64,000 nt of DNA, taken from contig UQIC01000007.1 of assembly GCA_900540985.1 (NCBI GenBank), positions 1 through 64,000 of the forward strand, in the 5' to 3' direction. The translations under genes and the position numbers were made by a program. How positions within the stretch are numbered: the stretch's first letter is position 1; each line of letters begins with the position of its first letter. The stretch is from an uncultured Collinsella sp. (GTDB taxonomy: Bacteria > Actinomycetota > Coriobacteriia > Coriobacteriales > Coriobacteriaceae). A model generated the notes under the pieces. It did no database searches, was not told where the DNA came from, and was given only the letters and a program-made list of their open reading frames with translations. This document shows positions 1 through 9,291 of this stretch, piece by piece.

Positions 1-2
1 AG

Positions 3-80
3 CTTGCCGAAGTCCCGGAACGCTTTCGGAAGATTCGGCAGGAGCTGCGCACTGCACCGGGGACTGCAACAACGATATGA
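3..80 (+). CDS. possible C-terminus of a truncated upstream gene
   Basis: An open frame enters from the left edge and ends at a TGA at 78-80, giving about 25 residues (LAEVPERFRKIRQELR near its end). Codons are G/C-biased and the segment looks like the charged helical tail of a protein, but it is too short to assign a family. It could be chance. Confidence 0.25.
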   Translation, partial: LAEVPERFRKIRQELRTAPGTATTI

Positions 81-514
81 CAAGACTGCTTAGGCAACGG
101 CAGTCATCCGTTTGATTATCACGGTAACTTTATCGTTCAAAAGTACTACTAACAAACGACCACCCCGGCTATCCGCTGTTCGCGGAAGAGCAGAGGAGCT
201 CTTGTCGCCGGGATGGAACCTTTTCAACTCGCAGGATAGCAGAATCGCCTGGCAAGCCAGAATCAGCACGGGACGGCAGCGGGCAGAACCGCCACCCCCA
301 GATTGCCCTCACGCTGCCACTGGCAGCCCTGATTAAATATGCTAGGTATCTCGGGATAATGCTTTCGGTCGCATACGCGCAAGAGTGTCCGCTGATTGCA
401 ACCGGCTGTTCCCCTTCCTACGCCAATGGTGTGCAGACATCTTCGATATTCTTGCTCGTTATGGCGAAAATCACGTCTCCAGGGTTTGCCTTTTTCGATT
501 TAGCGTATTGCTCT
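81..514. other. non-coding stretch, nothing recognised
   Basis: Open frames here (for example 112-336 and 359-757 on the plus strand) have Arg/Pro/Ser-rich translations, no ribosome binding site and no recognisable domain. The stretch separates a possible gene end from a broken TetR gene and may contain degraded coding sequence. I see no RNA gene or clear terminator in it. Confidence 0.4.
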
Positions 515-616
515 TCAGATCATCGTGGTGTGCTCGTAGCCGCGCTCCACGAGGAGCCGCTCGGCAACGTCGAGAATCTTCTCGACCGCCTCCTCCGGGT
601 ACTTATTGCGTGCCAC
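515..616 (-). pseudogene. TetR/AcrR regulator, N-terminal remnant
   Basis: A GTG start at 616, preceded on the minus strand by a GGAGG-like site, opens a 33-codon frame ending in TGA at 515-517. The translation contains EKILDVAERLLVERGYEHTT, the classic first helix of TetR-type DNA-binding domains, and then stops before the recognition helix. A full TetR is about 190-200 residues, so nearly everything is missing and no continuation was found in other frames further left. It is divergent from the peptide-transporter operon starting at 812, the usual place for a TetR regulator of such an operon. The family call is solid; former control of the neighbouring operon is inference. Confidence 0.75.
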
Positions 617-811
617 GAGCACCTCCGTCCTTGTTATCGCGATAAACATACCATGAGCGGCGTACGGGTCGAGAAGGGCTGGCGCCAAAAGAGCCCAACG
701 GCCGTTACAGCTTCGTTAGAAACGCGCCCCACCATGGATGGTGAACCCGAAAGGTAAGGCGCGCAGGCACGGCGACTCGGCCCGCGCGCCCGGAAGAGAA
801 AGGACGAACCC

Positions 812-1536
<725 letters not shown>

Positions 1537-1540
<4 letters not shown>

Positions 1541-2307
1541 CGGGCGAGAAAGGCAGCCTGCTCGCGGGCCTGCGCGCCGAGGCCCTGAAGTCGCGCCACG
1601 CGGCACCGGTTCGCCTGGCCGTGCTCATGGCGCTGCCGATGCCGCTGCTCGGCGCGATGCCCTACCGGGGCGTGCAGATCTTCAGCGCGTGGAACTACTG
1701 GTACGCGCTCTTCCTGCCCGTGTCTCTCTCACTCGTGGTGGCGTGCGTCGCGCGGGCGGACGCTCGCACGCGGATGCGGGGGCTTCTGGGCCTGGGCTTC
1801 CCGCTTAGGCGCGCCTGGTGGGCCAAGGCGCTCTGGTGCCTCGCGCTTTGCACGCTCTCGAACCTCGTGGTCTTCGGCATCTACCTCGCGGGCTCGGCGT
1901 TCTCCTCGCAGGGCCTCACGGCCGCGGGCACGCTCACGATGCTCCTCTGCGCGCTCGCCAACACGGTGACCGCGGCGTGGATGATCCCCGCAGGGCTCTT
2001 CCTCACGGCGCGGCTCGGCATGCTCGCGGGCATCTTCTGCCCGCTCGCCGCGCAGCTCGTGGGTGGGTTCGCCTGGTCGCTGATGCCGCTGCCGCAGCTC
2101 TTTCCGCCGTCGGCGAGCATGGTCATCCCCACGAGCTTTATCCCCGTGCTGCCGAGCGGCGAGCCACTCGCCGCGGACATGGCGCTCGGCGGGGCGCTCG
2201 CGGCGGACGGCATGCTCACACTGGCGGGCCTTGCGGTCTGCGCGCTCGCGTTCACCGCGCTCACGGCGGCGGGCGCGGCCTGGTTCGCGCGCTCCGAGGA
2301 GAGGTGA
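1537..2307 (+). CDS. lantibiotic-protection ABC transporter permease, LanE/MutE type
   Basis: A 256-residue hydrophobic protein with about six membrane segments, starting in the ATGA overlap with the ATPase gene. The N-terminus carries a short cytoplasmic stretch (LRAEALKSRHAAPVRLAVLM) leading into the first membrane helix, as in LanE/MutE permeases. It forms a pair with the following permease, and together with the ATPase would make a membrane complex that removes membrane-targeting peptides. Composition is extremely GC-rich with G or C at nearly every third position. The assignment rests on topology and operon position (F-E-G order). Confidence 0.82.
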
Positions 2308-3122
2308 TGGCCGTGACACGACTCTCCGACCCGACGCCACGCATGACTCTCCCGCGGGCCCTGCTCTCCGAGGCCCTGCGCCTGGCGCGCTCCCCGCTCA
2401 CGGCGGTGCACCTCGTCTGCGGCCTGGCAGCCGGTCTTGCCTGCGGCGAGTACTTCTCCGTAACCCGATGGGACCCGGCGCTGGGCGCGGACGCCTACGC
2501 CCAGTTCCTCGGCGCCCTCATGCCGCTCATGTCCGCCATCGTCTGCGGGCTCGCAGTGGACGAGGAGCGCGCTGCCGGGCACCTCGCCAACCTCACGGCG
2601 GTCCCCTCGCGCGGGCGCGCCGTCGCGGCGAAGTTGCTCGCCCTTGCGGCGCTCGGCGCGGGCGCGCTGGCCGTGGCGCTCGGCGTGTTCGGGGCCGTGC
2701 TCGCCGTCGCCGGGCGCCTGCCGCTCGGGCCCGTTCCGCTTGCGGCCACCTGGGCGGGCATCGTGCTGGGCAGCCTGCCCCTCTACGCGCTGGGGCTCGA
2801 CGTGGCCCTGCGCCTCGGCCGCAACGCCGCCATCGGCGCCGGCGCGACGGGGATGCTCCTCGCGTTCTTCTCAGTGGGCGGACTTGCGCACGGCCTCATG
2901 ACCGGCGAGCTCACCGGTGCCCTGGCGACACCCCTGAGCTGGGTGCCGCTCGCCTGGCCCGCGCGCCTGGGGTCGCTCGGGGTAGAGGTCTTCATCGACG
3001 CCGCACGCGCGGCGGGCCCTCTCCTCACGACCGCGCTCGCTGGCCTCGTGCTCACCCTGGCAACCGCCGCCGTCCTTATCGCCTGGTTCTGCCGCTTCGA
3101 GGACGGGAGGGCAGATGAGTAG
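2307..3122 (+). CDS. lantibiotic-protection ABC transporter permease, LanG/MutG type
   Basis: The frame is open further upstream, but the ATG at 2307 is chosen because it overlaps the preceding stop by one base (TGATG) and follows a GGAGAGG site. This gives 271 residues with about six membrane segments (for example around MSAIVCGLAVDEE and the C-terminal LVLTLATAAVLIAWF). An internal ATG at 2343 is a weaker alternative. Position as the second permease after the ATPase matches the F-E-G order of lantibiotic immunity exporters. The function follows from context; no specificity can be read. Confidence 0.8.
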   Translation: MAVTRLSDPTPRMTLPRALLSEALRLARSPLTAVHLVCGLAAGLACGEYFSVTRWDPALGADAYAQFLGALMPLMSAIVCGLAVDEERAAGHLANLTAVPSRGRAVAAKLLALAALGAGALAVALGVFGAVLAVAGRLPLGPVPLAATWAGIVLGSLPLYALGLDVALRLGRNAAIGAGATGMLLAFFSVGGLAHGLMTGELTGALATPLSWVPLAWPARLGSLGVEVFIDAARAAGPLLTTALAGLVLTLATAAVLIAWFCRFEDGRADE

Positions 3123-3303
3123 GAAGCCGCTCGCCGCCGTGCTCGCCCTCCTCTCCGCAGCACTCGTCCTGGGCGGGAATGCCCTGCTCGACGCCGGCTG
3201 GGGGTCGGCGCTACGCTCGATCGCCGACCGCGCGCTGCCCAACCCTGAGATCACCATGTGGGCGCCCGTGCCCGCGGCTGCGCGCAGGGCTCTGGACCGC
3301 TGA
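3115..3303 (+). CDS. small secreted or membrane-anchored peptide in the transporter operon
   Basis: A 62-residue product overlapping the upstream permease by 8 bases. It has a basic start (MSRKPLAAVLALL), one hydrophobic signal/anchor segment at about 5-23, and a polar tail ending in RRALDR. There is no lipobox Cys, so it is not a LanI-type lipoprotein. I do not recognise a family. Tight overlap with the permease gene and a 45-base gap to the response regulator suggest it is translated with the transporter. Possible roles are an accessory subunit or signalling peptide, both speculative. Confidence 0.6.
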   Translation: MSRKPLAAVLALLSAALVLGGNALLDAGWGSALRSIADRALPNPEITMWAPVPAAARRALDR

Positions 3304-3348
3304 GCGCGGCGCTAGTACAATTCCGACGGGAGTTTCAGGAGGTCAAAC

Positions 3349-4011
3349 ATGGCGAGAATACTGGCAGTGGATGATGAGCGGGCGATCCTCGACGCGCTCG
3401 CGCGCGTCCTCGGCCGCGACGGCCATGAGGTCGTCAAGGCAGCGGACCCGACGGCGGTCCCGGGGATGGACCTCTCGCGCTTCGACCTCGTGCTCTGCGA
3501 CGTCATGATGCCGGGGCTCGACGGCTTCGAGCTCGTGCGGCAGATCCGCCCGGACTTCGACGGGCCCATCATCTTCCTGACCGCGCGCGTGGCCGAGGAG
3601 GACGCCGTGGCCGGCTACGGCCTGGGCGCCGACGACTACGTCCGCAAGCCCTTCGGGGCCGCGGAGCTGCGCGCCAAGGTCGCGGCCCATCTACGCCGTG
3701 AGCGCCGGCCGCGCTCGCACGCCCTCTCCTTCGGGGAGGTGCGGATCGACCTCGGGGCGCGCGGCCTCGCCGTGGGCGGAGAGGCCGTGCCGCTCACGCC
3801 CACCGAATACGCCATCTGCGAGTACCTCGCCCGCCACCCCGGGCAGGTCATGAGCCGCGCGCAGATCCGCGAGGCAGTGCTCGGCTGGGAGAGCGACGCC
3901 GACGACGCGGCCATATCCATGCAGGTCAGCCGCGCCCGGAGAAAACTCTCCGAGGCCGGCGCCGATCCGATCGCGACCGTCTGGGGGATGGGATACAAAT
4001 GGCAGCTCTGA
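3349..4011 (+). CDS. OmpR-family response regulator
   Basis: A 220-residue protein: receiver domain at 1-115 with acidic pocket DDE at 8-10, phospho-acceptor Asp51 in LCDVMMPG, a Thr near 78 and Lys100 in VRKPFG, then a winged-helix DNA-binding domain from about 125 to the end (PLTPTEYAICEYLARHPGQ). The start follows AGGAGG with a 7-base gap. It overlaps the downstream sensor kinase gene, as in BceRS/CprRK/NisRK modules linked to peptide exporters, so it probably activates the upstream transporter operon when antimicrobial peptides are sensed. Confidence 0.92.
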   Translation: MARILAVDDERAILDALARVLGRDGHEVVKAADPTAVPGMDLSRFDLVLCDVMMPGLDGFELVRQIRPDFDGPIIFLTARVAEEDAVAGYGLGADDYVRKPFGAAELRAKVAAHLRRERRPRSHALSFGEVRIDLGARGLAVGGEAVPLTPTEYAICEYLARHPGQVMSRAQIREAVLGWESDADDAAISMQVSRARRKLSEAGADPIATVWGMGYKWQL

Positions 4012-5435
4012 GGACCGGGGCGCGAGGTCGCGGGGGCATGCCGCTCTCCTTCGTCATCGCGCGCTACTTCGCCTACGCGTTCGCGGCGGTCGCCACGGCG
4101 TGGCTCGCATCGTTCATGGCGCTCTCCGCGGCGATCAACGCGGGCTTCGTCTACGAGGCAAGCTGGGGGCCGGCCAATGCGCGCGAGGTCGCGGAGGGTC
4201 TGGCACGCGACGGCGTCTGCGGGCAGCAGGACGTGCCGACGGCGTACCGCTACCTCATCCTGAATAAGGACGGATACGTGCTGATGACAGACCTCGAGGG
4301 CACGCGGCTCAAGGACGCGACGGAAATGGCCCGTGCGGCACTCGCCGCGAATCCGGGCACAGTGGAGATCGAGGGCGGGGGCTCGGGCCTCACCTACGCC
4401 GCGTTCCCGCTCAAGGGCGGCGGGGCCTGCGCACTCGTCAGCGAGTACCTGCCGCAGTGGGTCTCGCGCGACCTCGCCGGCCTGCTTCCCAACCCGCAGA
4501 ATCTCATGCTCGTCGGCGCCGCTGCGGGAAGCGCGCTCGTGCTCGCGCTCGTGGCGCGCCGCGCGAGCCGCGTGATCTCGCGCAAGATGGCGCCGCTCGC
4601 GGAGGCGGCGGGGCGCGTCGGCGCGGGGGAGCTCGACTTCGCGGTCGGCAGCACCAACGTGCGCGAGGTGAACGACGTCCTCGCCGCGATGGACGCCATG
4701 CGGACCTCCCTCGCCGAGTCGCTCGAGGCCCGCTGGGCCGCGGAGCGGGGGCAACGCGAGCAGGTGGCGTCGCTCGCCCACGACCTCAAGACGCCGCTCA
4801 CCGTGCTGCGCGCCAACGCCGACTTCGTGGCGGAGGAGCTGGAAGACGAGAAAGACGCCGACCTCGCGGCCGCCGCGCGCGACATAGCCGGCAGTGTCGA
4901 AAGGCTCGACGGCTACGTGCGCCTGCTCATCGATGCCTCGCGCGGGTCCGACGGGGCGGAGAGGGCCCCCATGCGGCCGGCCGAGCTCTGCGAGCAGGTC
5001 CTCGCCGAGGCCGCCCAGATCGCCCGGGCGCGAGGCGTGACACTCGACGCGGCCACGGGCCCCGCTGTCGCGGGCGCGCCCGAGGCCCCGCTCGACCGAA
5101 CCGCCCTGGCGCGGGCCGCCGCGAACCTCGTGGCCAACGCCGCCGAGCACGCGCGCTCGCGCGTGGCGGTCTCCTGCGACGTCGCGGACGGGCACCTCGT
5201 CATCGAGGTGTCCGACGACGGACCGGGCTTCTCTCCCGCCGCCCTCGAACGCGGCTGCGAGCGCCTCTTCACAGACGACTCCTCCCGCTCCTCGCGCGAC
5301 GGAGGCCGCCACTACGGGCTCGGCCTCCACGCCGCCTCCGAGGCCGCAAGCGCCCACGGGGGCTCCGTCTCGCTCGCCAACAGCCCCTCGGGCGGCGCGG
5401 TGGCCACCATCGCGGTCCCCCTGTGCGGGGCCTGA
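3999..5435 (+). CDS. membrane sensor histidine kinase
   Basis: Up to 478 residues. The order is an N-terminal membrane helix, an extracytoplasmic domain of about 110 residues, a second membrane helix near LMLVGAAAGSALVLALV, a HAMP-like linker, a dimerisation box with phospho-acceptor His in ASLAHDLKTPLTVL, and a GHKL domain with N box NLVANAAEHA, G1 DDGPGF and G2 YGLGLH. The ATG at 3999 overlaps the regulator gene by 13 bases; an ATG at 4038 (MPLSFVIARYF) sits just before the first helix and is a fair alternative. The sizeable sensor domain suggests direct ligand sensing rather than the domain-poor BceS type. It pairs with the response regulator just upstream. Confidence 0.9.
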   Translation: MAALRTGARGRGGMPLSFVIARYFAYAFAAVATAWLASFMALSAAINAGFVYEASWGPANAREVAEGLARDGVCGQQDVPTAYRYLILNKDGYVLMTDLEGTRLKDATEMARAALAANPGTVEIEGGGSGLTYAAFPLKGGGACALVSEYLPQWVSRDLAGLLPNPQNLMLVGAAAGSALVLALVARRASRVISRKMAPLAEAAGRVGAGELDFAVGSTNVREVNDVLAAMDAMRTSLAESLEARWAAERGQREQVASLAHDLKTPLTVLRANADFVAEELEDEKDADLAAAARDIAGSVERLDGYVRLLIDASRGSDGAERAPMRPAELCEQVLAEAAQIARARGVTLDAATGPAVAGAPEAPLDRTALARAAANLVANAAEHARSRVAVSCDVADGHLVIEVSDDGPGFSPAALERGCERLFTDDSSRSSRDGGRHYGLGLHAASEAASAHGGSVSLANSPSGGAVATIAVPLCGA

Positions 5436-5651
5436 CGACTCAGGCCCTCACAACGGCGTGGCTCGCAATCAAACGCTTCCCGGATAATAATACCCGTTGC
5501 AGGGATCGCCCTGGCTAGTCGCCATCTCGTCCGCCGCTGGAATGAATCCTTACTCCCATTCCTCCGAATACCGCCCCATGCCTTGTCATCTTGAAACACG
5601 GGGAGTAAATGGCGAAATCGCAGATGAAAGGGAATAAAAAGGCAAAGAAAA
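5436..5651. other. intergenic region between convergent genes
   Basis: About 215 bases between the kinase stop and the guaA terminator. Base composition falls sharply from the GC-rich block to the left to ordinary values. A small open frame at 5609-5833 begins here but has a lysine-rich chance-like translation running through the terminator, so it is not called. No RNA gene or repeat is recognised. Confidence 0.4.
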
Positions 5652-5681
5652 AGCCTCCATTCCAACATGGGAACGGAGGCT
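5652..5681 (-). terminator. intrinsic terminator for guaA
   Basis: Inverted arms AGCCTCC/GGAGGCT extend through a further four pairs with one mismatch around a short loop. Read on the minus strand the hairpin is followed by TTTTTCTTTG. It lies about 115 bases past the guaA stop. Confidence 0.75.
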
Positions 5682-5795
5682 CGATAATTGAGTTTACTCA
5701 CCAATGTCGCTGGCGGCTTTGCCGTGACTCTCGTACGAAACAAAACTCAGCGTCACAGTGCGGCACTCAAAAATGCAGGTCAAAACCCTGTCGGC

Positions 5796-7394
5796 CTATT
5801 CCCACTCAATCGTCGCGGGCGGCTTGGACGTGATGTCGTAGCACACGCGGTTGGCGCCGGGGACCTCGGCAACGATGCGGCCGGAGATGCGGGCCAGGAC
5901 ATCGTAAGGCAGTTTGGCCCAGTCGGCGGTCATGGCATCGCTGGACTCGACGGCACGCAGGATGATCGGGCGCTGGTAGGTGCGCTCGTCGCCCATAACG
6001 CCAACGGACTTGATGTCAGGCAGGACCGCGAAATACTGCCAGCAGCTGTGCTCGGAGTTGCGCTCGCCGGTCTGCTCAAACAGACGCTGGTTGTAGGCGT
6101 CGAGCTCCTCGCGCACGATAGCGTCGGCGTTCTTGAGGATCTCGAGCTTCTCCTTGTCGACCGCACCGATGATGCGGATGGCCAGACCCGGGCCCGGGAA
6201 AGGCTGGCGGAACACGATGTGACCCGGCAGGCCGAGCGCCAGACCAAGCGCACGGACCTCGTCCTTAAAGAAGTGATCGAGCGGCTCAATGAGGTCGAAG
6301 TGCACGCCCTCGGGGAACGGGATCAGGTTGTGGTGGCTCTTGATGGTGGCCGTCTTGCCGCCCGTCTTGCGAGCGCCGGACTCGATGATGTCGGGGTAGA
6401 TGGTACCCTGAGCCAGGTACTTGACCGGCTTGCCATCGGTCTCGAGCTGCTGCGCCACGGCGAAGAACTCTTTCCAGAACTGCGTACCGATGATGCGGCG
6501 CTTCTCCTCGGGCTCTGTCACACCGGCCAGAAGCTCGGCATAGCGGTCCTCGGCGTGGACGTGGATAAAGTCGACATCGAACTGCTTGGTGAAGACTTCC
6601 TCCACCTGCTCGGGCTCGCCCTTGCGCAGCAGACCGTGGTTGATGAACACGCAGGTCATCTGCTTGCCCACGGCGCGAGCGCCCAGCGCAGCCACGACGG
6701 AGGAGTCGACGCCACCGGACAGGGCCAGAATCACGCGGTCGTCGCCGACCTTCTCGCGGAACTCGGCCGTCATGGTCTCGACCAGGTTGTCCATACTCCA
6801 GTTGGGCTCCAGGCCGCAGATCTCAAACAGGAAGTTGCTCAGCAGCTGCTGACCATACTCGGAGTGCTTGACCTCGGGGTGGAACTGCGTGGTGAAAATC
6901 TTGCGCTCGACGCACTCCATGGCAGCAACCGGGCACACGTCAGTGCTGGCGGTAACGGTAAAGCCCTCGGGCACCTCGGAAACGGCGTCGCGGTGGCTCA
7001 TCCACACGGTCTGCTCCATGGGCGTGGAATTAAAGAGCTTGGCGCCGGCCGTGCGCGTGATGGTGGCGCGGCCGTACTCGCCCACCTCGGAGTGGCCGAC
7101 CTTGCCGCCGAGCGTCACGGCCGTGATCTGATGGCCGTAGCAGAAGCCCAGGACGGGAAGGCCCAGGTCAAAGATGGCGGGATCGATAGACGGAGCGTCC
7201 TCGGCATACACGGAGGCCGGACCGCCAGAAAGGATGAGCGCAGAGGCGTTCATCTCGCGAATCTCATCGGCCGAGATGTCGCAGGGGACAATCTCGGAAT
7301 ACACGTTGAGGTCGCGGACGCGACGGGCAATGAGCTGACCGTACTGCGCACCAAAGTCGAGTACGAGGACCTTTGCGGAAGCCTTTTGATCCAT
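5796..7394 (-). CDS. guaA: GMP synthase (glutamine-hydrolysing)
   Basis: Converts XMP, ATP and glutamine to GMP, the last step of guanine nucleotide synthesis. A 532-residue protein from the ATG at 7394, chosen because AGAGGGGG sits just upstream; a longer frame adds 12 unlikely residues. The N-terminal class I amidotransferase has the nucleophile Cys in LGFCYGHQ and a catalytic His in QFHPEV. The ATP-pyrophosphatase domain has P-loop SGGVDSSV, and the C-terminal dimerisation domain ends in KPPATIEWE. Length matches the family (about 510-530). It is monocistronic, divergent from the asparaginase gene. Confidence 0.97.
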   Translation of the reverse strand: MDQKASAKVLVLDFGAQYGQLIARRVRDLNVYSEIVPCDISADEIREMNASALILSGGPASVYAEDAPSIDPAIFDLGLPVLGFCYGHQITAVTLGGKVGHSEVGEYGRATITRTAGAKLFNSTPMEQTVWMSHRDAVSEVPEGFTVTASTDVCPVAAMECVERKIFTTQFHPEVKHSEYGQQLLSNFLFEICGLEPNWSMDNLVETMTAEFREKVGDDRVILALSGGVDSSVVAALGARAVGKQMTCVFINHGLLRKGEPEQVEEVFTKQFDVDFIHVHAEDRYAELLAGVTEPEEKRRIIGTQFWKEFFAVAQQLETDGKPVKYLAQGTIYPDIIESGARKTGGKTATIKSHHNLIPFPEGVHFDLIEPLDHFFKDEVRALGLALGLPGHIVFRQPFPGPGLAIRIIGAVDKEKLEILKNADAIVREELDAYNQRLFEQTGERNSEHSCWQYFAVLPDIKSVGVMGDERTYQRPIILRAVESSDAMTADWAKLPYDVLARISGRIVAEVPGANRVCYDITSKPPATIEWE

Positions 7395-7556
7395 GGTTCC
7401 CCCTCTTGTTGGCGGGGAGCCGGTGCCCACCCGCGTGAATGAACGAAAATAGCCTTCATAGTGTACACGTTATATGGGGTTTCTCGCCCCTCGCAGCCAT
7501 CAGCGCACGGCAAACGCACGACCTAGGCCCTTATTTGACGGCAATTGAAGTGTTAC

Positions 7557-7585
7557 CAAACGTTACAGATGATGTAATACGTTTG
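7557..7585. promoter_or_regulatory. inverted repeat upstream of asparaginase gene
   Basis: CAAACGT at 7557-7563 and ACGTTTG at 7579-7585 form a 7-bp inverted repeat with a 15-base spacer, about 75 bases before the asparaginase ATG in the divergent guaA-asparaginase gap. It could be an operator; chance cannot be excluded. Confidence 0.3.
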
Positions 7586-7661
7586 AACATTGGACGCCCT
7601 GTGCCACAATACTGCCGAACGACTCCGCCCTTGCGGCGGCAAATACGATAGGAATACCAGC

Positions 7662-8675
7662 ATGAAGCGCATCCTTCTCATCGCCACGGGCGGCACCATC
7701 GCATCGACCGAGGACGGCAACGGCCTCTCCCCCGCCCTGACCGGTGAGGAGCTCGCCCAGAGCGTCCCCGAGATCTCGGACCTCTGCGAGCTCGACGTGG
7801 TGCAGCCCATGAACATCGACAGCACCAATATGCGCCCGAGCGACTGGATGCGTATCCGCGACGTCATCGTCGAGGGCTATGCCGACCACGACGGGTTTGT
7901 GGTCCTGCACGGCACCGACACCATGAGCTACACCGCGGCGGCGCTTTCCTATCTGATTCAGGACAGCCCCAAGCCCATCGTGCTCACCGGCTCGCAAAAG
8001 CCCATGGGCAATCCCTTTACCGATGCCAAGCTCAATCTGTACCAGAGTCTGCTCTATGCGCTCGACGAGCATTCGCACGACGTCTCGATCGTGTTTGGCG
8101 GCGTCGCCATTGCCGGCACGCGCGCCCGCAAGCAGCGCACCATGAGCTTTAACGCGTTCATTAGCGTCAACTATCCGCCCATTGCCTACATCCGCAACGA
8201 CCGCATCGTGCGCAACGGGCTCCACGGCACTCATCAGGGCGAAAACCCGGTGCGTTTCTACGACAGCATCGACCCGCGCGTGTTTGTCCTTAAGCTTACG
8301 CCCGGCGTGAACCCGGGTATCCTGGACGCCCTAGCCGATAGCTACGATGCTGTAATTCTTGAGACCTTTGGCATTGGCGGTATTCCCGAGTTTGGCGAGT
8401 CCGGCGAGTCATTCCAGGAGGCAATTTTCCGCTGGGTCGATTCGGGTCGCACCGTCGTTATGACCACGCAGGTCCCCGAAGAGGGCCTCGATCTGGGCGT
8501 TTATGAGGTCGGCCGCGCTTACGCCGATCATCCGGGCATTCTGCGCGGCGATGACATGACCACCGAGACGCTCGTGGCCAAAACCATGTGGGCACTCGGC
8601 CAGTCACGTGATGCGGCAGAGATTCAGCGCCTGTTCTACAGCCAAGTCAACCACGACCGCATCCCGATGGCGTAA
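7662..8675 (+). CDS. ansA: L-asparaginase, type I (cytoplasmic)
   Basis: Hydrolyses asparagine to aspartate and ammonia. The ATG at 7662 (MKRILLIATGGTIAS) gives 337 residues and removes a 24-residue non-conserved extension. The first catalytic Thr is in ATGGTIAS at 8-15 and the second in LHGTDTMSYTA near 83-93, both hallmark asparaginase motifs. There is no signal peptide, and length fits type I AnsA (about 330-340). A weak AGGA site precedes the start. The gene stands alone. Confidence 0.93.
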   Translation: MKRILLIATGGTIASTEDGNGLSPALTGEELAQSVPEISDLCELDVVQPMNIDSTNMRPSDWMRIRDVIVEGYADHDGFVVLHGTDTMSYTAAALSYLIQDSPKPIVLTGSQKPMGNPFTDAKLNLYQSLLYALDEHSHDVSIVFGGVAIAGTRARKQRTMSFNAFISVNYPPIAYIRNDRIVRNGLHGTHQGENPVRFYDSIDPRVFVLKLTPGVNPGILDALADSYDAVILETFGIGGIPEFGESGESFQEAIFRWVDSGRTVVMTTQVPEEGLDLGVYEVGRAYADHPGILRGDDMTTETLVAKTMWALGQSRDAAEIQRLFYSQVNHDRIPMA

Positions 8676-8732
8676 TCCCTAAGGCAGTTCCACTTATCGC
8701 AGCCTCAAACGACAGGTGGTCCCCCTCGGGCC

Positions 8733-8943
8733 GTGCAAAAATCGGAGTATTCTGCAATTTCTCCGCCGGAGACATAGAATCGGCCGATTGTTAGACGAAC
8801 TTTTAGGGCGAAGAGGCCGTCTAGTAAATAATTATTCCACATTTTTATTTAGCGTGTGGATTATCTACTGTCAAAAAGGCAAAGCCAGCCGCTCGAGCTA
8901 CCATCTACGGCCAAACTGGTGCTGAATACTCGCGATTTTGCAC
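8733..8943. repeat. inverted-repeat-bounded intergenic element (MITE-like)
   Basis: The ends at 8733-8756 and 8920-8943 are near-perfect inverted copies (GTGCAAAAATCGGAGTATTC versus GTGCAAAATCGCGAGTATTC, differing by small indels and a base). The interior is AT-rich (around 8820-8860) without a credible gene. This is the pattern of a non-autonomous mobile element or a long structured RNA. It fills most of the 320-base gap between the asparaginase gene and the convergent Xre gene. Confidence 0.5.
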
Positions 8944-8996
8944 ATCGCAACCTGGGGGACCCGCCCAAAGAGCGTCAAATACAGCGGGGGAACGCC

Positions 8997-9215
8997 CTAT
9001 CCGATACCCTCGAGAAGCTCTGACACCGTCATGCCGAGTGCGGGCGCGATCTTAAATAGAACCTTGAGCGTGAAATTTGCCGTCCCATCTTCGATTCGGT
9101 CGAGGTAGGGTCGGCTGATTCCTGTCGCCACACAAAAATCGACCTTGGAGATACCAAGGTCCCTGCGTGTCTCTTCGACCCGCCTGCCAAGAATCTGTTT
9201 CGCACGTTCGTCCAT
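8997..9215 (-). CDS. small Xre-family transcriptional regulator
   Basis: A 72-residue protein that is essentially one Cro/C1-type helix-turn-helix: RRVEETRRDLGISKVDFCVA then TGISRPYLDRIEDG, the recognition helix region. It lacks any effector domain. The gene diverges from the gene at 9292, and the 24-bp perfect palindrome at 9245-9268 lies between them, so it probably represses both promoters. Single-domain Xre proteins next to a small divergent gene are common in toxin-antitoxin or small stress modules, but the partner is not a recognised toxin. Confidence 0.85.
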   Translation of the reverse strand: MDERAKQILGRRVEETRRDLGISKVDFCVATGISRPYLDRIEDGTANFTLKVLFKIAPALGMTVSELLEGIG

Positions 9216-9244
9216 GCAGCCGAGTTTGAAATGGAGCCGAACAT

Positions 9245-9268
9245 AAACGTAAACTATAGTTTACGTTT
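9245..9268. promoter_or_regulatory. perfect 24-bp palindromic operator
   Basis: AAACGTAAAC-TATA-GTTTACGTTT is a perfect palindrome in the divergent gap, 29 bases from the Xre start and 24 bases before the ATG at 9292. It is the natural binding site for the adjacent Xre regulator; that assignment is inference. Confidence 0.7.
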
Positions 9269-9291
9269 TGCCGAATACACAGGAGTTTTCT

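Noticed and set aside
112..757. Open frames at 112-336, 359-757 and 385-645 (+)
   Set aside because: No ribosome binding site, chance-like Arg/Pro/Ser composition, and 359-757 runs antisense to the TetR remnant.
3636..5357. 573-codon minus-strand frame opposite the kinase gene
   Set aside because: Shadow of the kinase and regulator genes; no domain in the translation.
5609..5833. 74-codon lysine-rich frame
   Set aside because: Runs through the guaA terminator; no supporting feature apart from an ATG.
5688..7442. 584-codon plus-strand frame
   Set aside because: Shadow of guaA, with a low-complexity Leu/Val/Gly-rich translation.
8716..8925. 69-codon frame after the asparaginase gene
   Set aside because: Falls inside the inverted-repeat element and lacks a ribosome binding site and protein-like composition.
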